The notes below the pieces were generated by a model, which did not search any database, had not been told where the DNA came from, and saw nothing but the letters and a program-made list of their open reading frames with translations. A stretch of 64,000 bases of DNA, from NCBI GenBank assembly GCA_050084985.1, contig JBITNC010000002.1:13268001-13332000 (forward strand), read 5' to 3'. This DNA is from Nageia nagi. Taxonomy: Eukaryota; Pinophyta. This document shows positions 56,601 to 64,000 of the stretch, piece by piece (within the stretch, counting starts at the first letter, position 1; each line of letters starts with the position of its first letter). Made by a program: the position numbers and the translations under genes.

Positions 56601-57041
56601 TGGGAATTACATGAAATCTATGGTAGAACATTTTTTCATCTAGTTTATAACCTTCAAGCTCACCATGAGAGAAGCTCTCATATCAAGATCCAATAAAATA
56701 GGGGTTGTTTGAGATGCAAGTGGGTTGACAGCAACTATGATGGCTTGGGGAGTTAAATTCAAAACCATTTTGCCCTACAAGTCCCTAACTACCCTATCTA
56801 ATGGGTCAAAGGCTCCCTTTATCAATTCAATTAGCTTTAAGGCAAGAAGACATCTATGTTGAATGAAGTACATCAAGCTAGAGCCAATGGGTGAATGTGC
56901 AATATGATTAAAACTAAAAATTGGGCACTTACCTTCAACTGTGGCCTTTGGATTCTTATTCTTTATAGTGATCTTGGTATCCCATAATAGCTCTTTGGAT
57001 TTGATGAACTTCTTCAAATTCTTACTCTGAGTATGATACAT
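53640..57041 (-). pseudogene. Unrecognised extra ORF of element G, downstream of integrase
   Basis: About 1,100 codons with roughly 20 stops can be followed on the minus strand from the ATG at 57041 to about 53640, in the element's own direction, between integrase and 3' LTR. Open pieces: 57041-56775 (LKKFIKSKELLWDTKITIKN), a hydrophobic middle near 56420-56360 (WLVGISYGIIE), an acidic stretch near 55430 (NEEESSQKEEQSQASKEN), a Pro/Ser/Thr/Ile-rich segment 55259-54930, then a coiled-coil-like part 54830-53711 (SFLDSKSKVLEMAVAYESQE; LKAMTNQIDGLKKN). No known family. It is not an obvious envelope: no clear signal peptide or C-terminal anchor. Repeat E's ORF has a similar layout. Confidence 0.5.
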
Positions 57042-57459
57042 TTAAATTGTTTTAAAACACTAAAACTACCCTTGAATACTGATTCTCTTATTGCAACAAT
57101 GATTTCAAAATTCTCACTTTTCAAAAAACTTGGATACTGGATGCTCTAAACTTAGAAACTTTGTTTGCTCGAGAAAACTTTATGGTCAACTAAAACCAAT
57201 TGCTTAGATATAAATTTTGTGTTGAATGCCTTCAAATCCTTGCATGAGCAATGCATTTATATTTTCATTAAATATGGATTTTGTATACTCTCTTATTTAG
57301 TATTCTTTGCACAATGTAATGGTTGAGCCAACTTCATTAAATGCTAACATGACCTTGTTGGAAACTAAGACCTTGGAACAACAAACAAAATAAATGCATA
57401 AAGCAAACAAACTCAAAAATATTTACAATATTTACAAGGTAATGCATGTCCATTTTAGC
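57042..57459. other. Spacer between integrase and extra ORF of G
   Basis: About 420 AT-rich bases with no recognised content. It could hold a promoter or splice site for the downstream ORF, but none is evident. Confidence 0.4.
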
Positions 57460-58733
57460 TTAATTCCCTACCCATGCAGGTTGATAATGCTTTAAATGTT
57501 GGCCATTTATTGTAATTAGTAATTCATGCCTATCAAGCTTGGCCAATACGAAGGTGTTCTCTATAATACATTTTGCTATTATATAAGGCCAAGACCATAC
57601 TGATTCAAAATTCTTGTGTTTTCTTGGCTTGGCCCTATCCTCATCCCATTTTAGAACCAAATCTCCCTCTTTGAAACTTTTTGTTGATGCTTTTTGGCTA
57701 TCAAACCATTTCTTTATAATTCTACTCCTTCTTTGTAACTCAAGACAAGCTTTTTTTTAGGAGTCCTTAAGATGCAATAGTTCATTCATCTAAACTTGAA
57801 ATGATTCAAACTCATCACTATATTCTTAATCAATCCTCAAAGGGGAGCTTTATGTGACTGGGCAATTGGGCTCTTTTGCCCAATTTAGCTTCTCGTGCCA
57901 TGAATAGGGATTATCATCCATTATTCTTTTCAAGATTCTTACAAGGTCTTTGTTAGTAGATTTAGCCAATCCATTTCTTTGAGGATAATAATTCAAAAAA
58001 GCTTGCCAATAAATACCATACTTCAAAAGAAACTCAGATACTTTAGCTCCAAAGAAAGCCAAACCATTATTAGATATAATTATTTGGGGGATGCCATACT
58101 TGGTTATTAGTTTTTTGATGAACTTGATAATGGTTTTTTGATCTACTTCTCTAACAGATTCAATCTCCGACCACTTGGTAAAATAATTAGTTGCAGTGAG
58201 AATAAATTTATTTTGATTAAAGAATTAGGTTTAATAACCCCAATGAAATCCAACCCCCATTACTACAAGGGTTCTTCTATAATAATAGCTTGTAATGGTA
58301 GAGCTACATTTCTTTTCTAGCCTATAAATTTTTGAAATTTCTCATAGCTTTTGGCTTTTACAAATGCCTTTTGGAACATGGTATGCTAGTAATAACCTGC
58401 TTGTACAATTTTGCCTATTGTATTATAGCCAAAATAATGTCCTCTAGAAACCCCATAATGGAACTCCTCGATTAATCGGGCAATTTTAGATGAAGACACA
58501 CACCTTAACAAGACCCCATCATGGTTTCTTTTATAGAGAGCCTGATCTATCTTCATATAGTTTTGGGCATGAATCTTAAATCTCCTTCTTTGTGAAGCAT
58601 TGAGATGCAAAGGCAATTTTTTGGTTCGAAAGTACTTACACAACTGAGACATCGAATCTCCTACTTCATCATTAGGACTTGCATTTGGATCTTCTTGTTC
58701 TATGAAATACATAATACTTTCTCCTTGATCCAT
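57460..58733 (-). pseudogene. Element G integrase
   Basis: 58733-58386 is the N-terminal part: RFKIHAQNYMKIDQALYKRN, EEFHYGVSRGHYFGYNTIGK (zinc-finger His pair). The core follows with GLDFIG, then SNNGLAFFGAKVSEFLLKYG and YYPQRNGLAKSTNKDLVRIL. Aligned with the family, the second Asp (SDNG) is Asn and the catalytic Glu (AE-TNK) is Lys, so two of three catalytic residues are gone. The C-terminal part at 57660-57460 reads VLKWDEDRAKPRKHKNFESV and LLITINGQHLKHYQPAWVGN, homologous to the scrap in B. Confidence 0.82.
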
Positions 58734-58745
58734 TTCACTTGCTAG

Positions 58746-59289
58746 CTATTTACAAAGAACTCTTCCCCTTATAAGCTTGGTAGGGTGAATCTCTACATCA
58801 TATTTAAGGGTTTTAGAGATCCACCCAAGTCTTCCCTCACCCATCTTAGCTTGCATAATATAAGACTTGACATTCAAGTGAATAGTTAAGACCAATATTT
58901 TACTTTGAGCTACATAATATTTCAACTTGCTAAGGGCCTTCAAGATTGCTAACACTTAATTTTTGATAAAAGTGTACTTTTCTTCATAATTATTCATAGT
59001 TTGACTGAAGAAAGCAATATTATGTTCATCATTGTTTTCATCTTTCTATGTTAACATAGCAGCAACACTTACTTGGGAACCATATGCATATAATATGAAT
59101 TCTTTGTTAAAATTTGAATTTCTTAATACTGAAGCTTTGGTCATTGCTGATTTGATTTGTTCAAAAGCCAACTTCCCTTCTTCATTCCATATAAAAGATG
59201 CATCTTTTTTTAACATTGCAGTAATAGGTCTAATGATACCTAAGAAATCATGAATAAATCTTCTTACAAAGTTGATTTGTCCTAGAAAG
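58746..59289 (-). pseudogene. Element G native gypsy RNase H
   Basis: A decayed reading after RT with EEKYTFIKN, VLAILKALSKLKYYVAQSKI and LGWISKTLKYDVEIHPTKLI, the normal position and C-terminal pattern of the gypsy RNase H. The first catalytic Asp region cannot be placed with certainty. Confidence 0.7.
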
Positions 59290-60385
59290 AATCCAATGCT
59301 TTTTTATTAGAAGGAAAAGATAGTCTATTAATAGCTTCAACTCTATTTGGATCAATTGACCATCCTTCTTTGGAAATGATATGACCCAAGAGTTTACCTT
59401 CATTTATTGCAAAGATAGACTTTTTTGGATTAATGGAAATTCCAAAACTCTTGCATTTCATAAAGGCCTATTCTAGATGTTGAATATGGTCTTCTTTCTT
59501 ATGTGAGAATATAGTAATATCATCTAGATATACCAATAAGATTTTATTTATCAAATCCCCAAAATCATGATTAATTACTCTTTAGAAAGTGGCTCTAACA
59601 TTACATAGCCCAAAAGGCGTTCTTTGAAAATCAAAAGTTCCCCATTTTGTGGTAAAGGTAGTTTTGAATTGATCTTCATTCTTAACCCATATTTGATTGT
59701 ATCTAGAGAAACCATCTATCAGGGAGAAGCATTCCGCTCTAGCTATAGTGTTCAATATTTGTTCCATTGTGGGAAAGGGTAATGATGTTTCAAAGAAACC
59801 CTGTTCAAACCTCTAAAATCTACACATAGCCAAATCTCTCCATTGTTTTTCCTGATAGGCAACAAGTTAGCCACCCATGTAGAATGCTTTATGGGATAAA
59901 TTATACTAGCTTTGTATAACTTTAGTACTTCCTATTTCATGGCAAGCTCTATCTTAGGATTGATAGGCCTTTTTTTTGTATTACAAGTTTAGCATCTTCG
60001 ATTAATTCAGTAGTTGGATTATAGATTTATCAAACACCTTTAAATCCTTAGAAGACCAAGCAATTATATCAGCATAAACTTTGCACAACTATATGATTTC
60101 TATAATTTCTTGAACGGTGTTGCATGTACCAACTTTAATAAATTTTTTAAGAAATATTTCATATTCTCTAAAATTATCAAGATTTATGTTAATACCTCTT
60201 CTTTTAGCCTAATCCTTTCTATTAAATATCCCTTCAAATGGAATTAGATCCTTTGGAATGGTGTTATTATTCAATTGAATCACAACCTATTCCCTAAAAC
60301 AATTTGGATCTTCCTCTCTAACAACATAGCACATAAACTGTTGCAACAAGAACTAATTGATTTGAGCTTTATCTTGGAAAAACTA
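59290..60385 (-). pseudogene. Element G reverse transcriptase
   Basis: A pre-RT linker (SSKDLKVFDKSIIQ near 60040), then SIIYPIKHSTWVANLLPI (with one stop), NGEIWLCVDFRGLNRVSL, FSLIDGFSRYNQIWVKNEDQ, TKWGTFDFQRTPFGLCN and the active site in LLVYLDDITIFSHKKED near 59540. Then FGISINPKKSIFAINEGKLL and GHIISKEGWSIDPNRVEA. The sequence pattern is that of Athila/Tat RTs. Several frame changes and stops are present. Confidence 0.85.
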
Positions 60386-60910
60386 TCAAAAGGAGTCTTT
60401 ATCTAGAATAGAGGGTCTAAAAATGAGTTGAACTCCCTTTCTTTGGAACCAATCATTTATGGGATCAAAACTGGCTCCCATTTGAGCTAAAGCATCAGCT
60501 TTTGAATTGAACTTTCTAGGGACTGACTGTATATGTAGTGCTTCAAAGTTTTCAAACAAATCCCATACCTTATTTTTGTATGATTTCAAATAATGATGCT
60601 TCATAGAATATTTTCTTGTAACCTAATTCACCACTAATTCTGAGTCTCCTCTGATTATCAAGCATTTGATCTTCATTCTTATTGCTTGTTCTAAACCAAG
60701 ACAAAGGGCTTCATATTCAACTACATTATTGGTGCACAACCATGTAAGTCTATATGAAAACTTGTGAAACTTTTTAATAGGATCAATCAATACTAGTCTA
60801 GTACCTAATACATTTTTGGATCTAGCTCCATCAAAGAACATTTTCCAAATCATGCCTTTTTTGAAGTCCTCAGTAGTGAGTTTGGGTATGAAAGAATCTA
60901 GTTCCATCAA
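60386..60910 (-). pseudogene. Element G archaeal-type RNase H, upstream of RT
   Basis: 60910-60623 reads WKMFFDGARSKNVLGTRLVL, CTNNVVEYEALCLGLEQAIR and KCLIIRGDSELVVN. 60604-60386 reads MKHHYLKSYKNKVWDLFENF, LHIQSVPRKFNSKADALAQM. The four acidic residues (FFDG, VEYEA, GDSE, KADAL) are present. This is the second RNase H found in Tat-lineage gypsy elements, related to plant and archaeal RNase HI. Here it precedes RT, not the Ogre/Retand place after the native RNase H. One stop separates the halves. Confidence 0.82.
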
Positions 60911-61089
60911 ATAGTAATTCCCAAACTCTACATCATGGATTGTGTTGAGTTATATTCACACAATAGGGGTCCTCAGTTTGCAATTCTTCCAATAATTGAT
61001 TTATCTCCTCCAATTGACTCAACATTGCATTAACTTCCCCTTTTTTTTCAACATGCACATCAACAATCTTTTCATTATCTAGTCTGATA

Positions 61090-61640
61090 ATGAGTATAGT
61101 CCATTACTAGATAACCACCTATCTTGGTAGTGAAATTCTGGGATAGACATAACCCAAACAAAAGAGATCATTGAACCACTACAATTTCTTATGTAAAAAC
61201 CATAGAAGGACACTTGTGCAATTTCAAAACTATATCTTTAATAACACCAACAATTTTGATCGATGTTGAATCTAATTGTAATACTCCTATAGATGTCCTT
61301 GTAAGGGGTAATTCCATGACATCACATACTACTTTAGGCATGATAGTAGTGGCTACTTCAAATTCAAGTAGATAATTATGTAACACATACCCTTCAATTT
61401 CTAAAGTCATATAGAAAGCTTAGGGCTTATTGTTTCCCATTCCTAGATACTTAGATGTTTCAAAAAAATTCAACACCCTATCCATTCCTTCATTTAATGC
61501 AATTAAGGTTATTCTCAATAGGTCAATTTGCCCAGGAATCTTCAATGCATCAAATAAAAACACTCTAGCTAGGGTTCTTTTTAATTCCTCAATAATATTG
61601 AAATTAGAAATAGATTGAGACTTACCATCTTTATTTGCAA
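61090..61640 (-). pseudogene. Element G aspartic protease
   Basis: The reading TLEIEGYVLHNYLLEFEVAT then TIMPKVVCDVMELPLTRTSI fits a gypsy protease in which the D-S-G-A active site has become E-F-E-V-A, so inactive. It continues STSIKIVGVIKDIVLKLHKC and, past a stop, SLLFGLCLSQNFTTKIGGYL, the conserved end of Tat/Athila-type proteases (yG--LSr-w---lgG). Confidence 0.75.
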
Positions 61641-61949
61641 ATTTTTGTTGGAATTGTTGAGTATCATTTCTCCTTTGGTGTTTGGTGAGTGAAGGGAATC
61701 ATAATTTTTTGATGATCTAGTCACTAGCCTCAACAATTTTAGGCATACATTTATCTTCTAGAACTGATAATTTATGAGGTGAAACTTCTTTCAAAGGTGC
61801 TTTATCTTTAGAAATAGCAGTAATATCAACTTTCTTAACAATCATTAGATCCTAATTCTTTGGGGTTCAAACTTTTTATCCTGCTAAGTTGATACATATG
61901 GCCTCTTTGTAGACCTTTTATCCATAGCAAAGACACTGACATCCAATAG

Positions 61950-63205
61950 AGCAAAATTAATTAGATTGACATCATCAATCATATCAAGAGAAGGAATTTC
62001 TCCATTCCTTGATAAATAATCTTGATACTAGTATATGGGGTAGGATGTTTGCTCATGAGCATCATTGCAAGCTAGGCATATGCTCACAACTTGTCCAAAA
62101 GAAGAGACTTGATCTATATTTTCTACTAAGATATGTAGATTTTAAAACTTTTCAACAACAAAATACGAGAATTTTCTAGCATTGTTCTATCTACTCAAAA
62201 GAGTAATTTGGTTAGCCATGCTTTGACACAAGACTTTCAAATCTTGGATCTCATTTTGTGTCAATACTACCTGATTTACTCTAGACTAAGGTGGAGTAGG
62301 TAAAGCTAAAGGTGCTCTTGGGGTAGGCAAGGGTAGAGGAAACTATTGCATAAGAGCAGGAATACTAGCCAGAGGTGGGGCCATACAAATTTCTTGAGAG
62401 ATTAATACTTGATTTTGAGGTAATATTGGAAAGTATGGCATAGGCATTTGGCTTGGAAGTATTCCTACAAAGATGAGATGAGCTTCAACAGACACTACTT
62501 GCCTATAAACTTTTGAAAATATATTAACATCAAAATTTTGAATTTGAAATGAAAGGTTTGAAGGGAAGGCCTTAGGTAATACATCAATTCTTGAGATTTT
62601 TGAGGCCTAACTAATATTAGAACTCTCTTCCAAGACTTCTGGAACCTAATGTTGAAGTCTAGAATGTTCTCCTATTCATATCTCTTGATAGAAGTGAATT
62701 GGCTTAACAAGGAGAAAGGATCTCCTACTTCATTGAATTCTAAAATAAAGGGCTCTACCAATTGATATTATAAAGTAATAGATCCACTAGTAAGACCTCA
62801 GTACCAATCAAGGACCTTTCCCTTAAATGACTGCACTAGCAGTCTCACCATAACATCTTCATGTTGAATATTATGAATCTTAGCCAGAATGGCTACTTCC
62901 ACACAATGCTCATAAGCTATTTTCTATATCATTGCATCAAACTCTGGTAAAGTTTAAAAAACACCAGTTAGGATATCATGTAAAGTAGCTAAGGTTATGG
63001 GTATGCCATTGTCCCATGCAAGATAGATATTTAGAGTTGCATTAGCCATGTTTGGAAGATAAAAAGGTGCTAGTTTATATGAAGTTACTGAAGTACTAAT
63101 ACTACTAAAAGATTTAGACTTGATTATGATACTTCTCTTTGGAACACCAAGTTCTTTAAATTTTCGAACTTCTATTGCTGCCTTAGATTTAGATCTTGTC
63201 CACAT
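61950..63205 (-). pseudogene. Element G gag
   Basis: The ATG at 63205 gives MWTRSKSKAAIEVRKF, aligned with B's gag start, then NIYLAWDNGIPITLATLHDI. After a stop near 62954 the homologous reading continues with stops (AYEHCVEVAILAKIHNIQHE; VLDWY; VEPFILEFNEVGDPFSLLSQ). The knuckle near 62060 reads CLACNDAHEQTSY, with the last Cys of B's version replaced by Tyr. Confidence 0.82.
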
Positions 63206-63322
63206 ACACTTTAACAAAAACATAAAACTATGGGTTTTCAAAATGATATGATGACTATAAAAGATTCAATTGTATACGTACCACCAATTTTGCTTCTAGT
63301 AAAGTCACCAATAAATTTTTGT

Positions 63323-63340
63323 GTCCCATTGAGCATGCCA
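63323..63340 (-). other. Primer binding site of element G
   Basis: Minus-strand TGGCATGCTCAATGGGAC, 12 bases from the LTR, equivalent to TGGCACGCCCAGTGGGAC in B. The three differences are C-to-T or G-to-A transitions. Confidence 0.7.
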
Positions 63341-63352
63341 AAAAATTTATAC

Positions 63353-64000
63353 TATTGATTAATATTGTGTAATATCTTCACCCGCTACAATCTCAGCAAT
63401 AGTATACTATGAATAGACTATCTACGATAATTTGATCTCTAAAGAAGGTTGGTTCCTTATACATTAGGCATAAAATATAAAGAACAAGTAACCAAAAAGG
63501 AATAAAAGCATAAAAATATGAGGAATAAAATAAAGAGATAGAGTAACAAGGAATAAAGTAAAGGGGTAGATCACTAGTTCAGGATGGGCTTTCACAATGT
63601 GTGAAACCTTGGTAAGAATCTAGTGTAGCAGCCACAGAGCAAGCCTTCATTCCCTTAATTATTTCTTAGCATACATTTTACCATGTAACAGATACAGTTA
63701 TTCCAACACATTGTTATTATTATTTAAGAAACATTCATTAATTGCCACAACATAACGAGATTAAGAACAATTGTAACAAGTGTTGGAAAAGAAAGTTTAA
63801 TATAGTATCATATTGCTGAGGAAATAAAAGGTCTTCAAAAATAAATACAAGGGGCAGTACTAGGGATTCCAACCCATTTTCCTTATTACTATCTCAACTT
63901 ATACAAAAAGCAAAGTAACTATAATGTAACTAAAAAGATTGAACAATTACATAAAAATGCCTCAATAGGCCTAATTTTCTTTTTTGAAGTCTTCTTGATC
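63353..64000 (-). repeat. 5' LTR of element G, partial
   Basis: First 648 bases from the inner border, homologous to 51718-52370 (shared aatttgatct, ttccttatacatt, aaaaaggaataaaag, ctttcacaatgtgtgaaacctt). The U3 with the expected repeats lies beyond the window. Confidence 0.85.

Larger units (their letters stand above)
51718..64000 (-). mobile_element. Tat-like Ty3/gypsy element G (runs off window)
   Basis: Minus-strand relative of B. The 3' LTR is 51718-53498; the 5' LTR starts (plus coordinates) at 63353 and leaves the window. Both inner borders read TATTGATTA, where B has the complement of CCTAATCAACA (TGTTGATTAGG). In element sense: primer site, gag, protease, archaeal-type RNase H, RT, RNase H, integrase, then a 3.4-kb unrecognised ORF. 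The gypsy domain set is complete but every domain has stops, and catalytic residues are lost in protease and integrase. Length exceeds 12 kb. Confidence 0.88.

Overview
This window is nuclear DNA from a seed plant with a large, repeat-choked genome. Evidence: TG...CA LTRs with 5-bp target duplications, primer sites complementary to plant initiator Met-tRNA, a chromodomain gypsy element, a plant L1 LINE scrap, and one spliced gene fragment resembling a plastid-targeted plant protein. The abundance of old, mutation-filled, uncollapsed elements would suit a gymnosperm, but that is inference. I see no intact cellular gene, no rRNA, no tRNA and no CRISPR array.

Left stack (1-31764). An old, unrecognised plus-strand ORF (E: 1021-2818, resuming at 31178) is split by a minus-strand Ty1/copia element A (2819-31172, duplication AGGAG). 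A is itself split twice: by a plus-strand non-autonomous Ty3/gypsy element B (4949-9757, duplication CATAC) in its reverse transcriptase, and by a plus-strand chromovirus D (15239-30417, duplication AATAG) in its leader. D is split in its integrase by copia element C (19879-28631, minus strand, duplication CCAAG), a sibling of A. The order of insertion is therefore E, then A, then B and D, then C. All pol genes carry stops, frameshifts or deletions.

Middle (31765-39600). This is the only part not dominated by LTR elements. It holds an LTR-like AT-rich stretch, three diverged tandem units of about 540-590 bp (33265-34945), and a minus-strand gene fragment (37179-39008) with three recognisable exons resembling the plant DUF177/YCED homologue. 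That fragment carries frameshifts, so it is probably a pseudogene. Its large intron is packed with decayed repeats. An L1 LINE reverse transcriptase fragment lies at 39420-39596.

Right stack (39684-64000). A gag-protease-only gypsy element F (39684 to about 51535) is split by a truncated copia element K (41051-50112), which is split in its 3' LTR by a gag-protease-only gypsy element H (44463-50101, duplication ATATC/AGATC). H carries an in-frame array of six 30-bp repeats. Next to it is a minus-strand Tat-like gypsy element G (51718 to beyond the window end), the larger relative of B. G has a second, archaeal-type RNase H located between protease and reverse transcriptase, and a 3.4-kb unrecognised ORF between integrase and the 3' LTR.

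How the parts relate. B keeps LTRs, primer site and gag but has lost protease, RT, RNase H and most of integrase, so it would need enzymes from a G-like relative. A and C are one copia family with an unusually long leader of about 3 kb. D and H are related through gag and protease. The LTRs of B and G share arrays of a palindromic TGACGTCA-type motif, decayed to TGACATCA in G.
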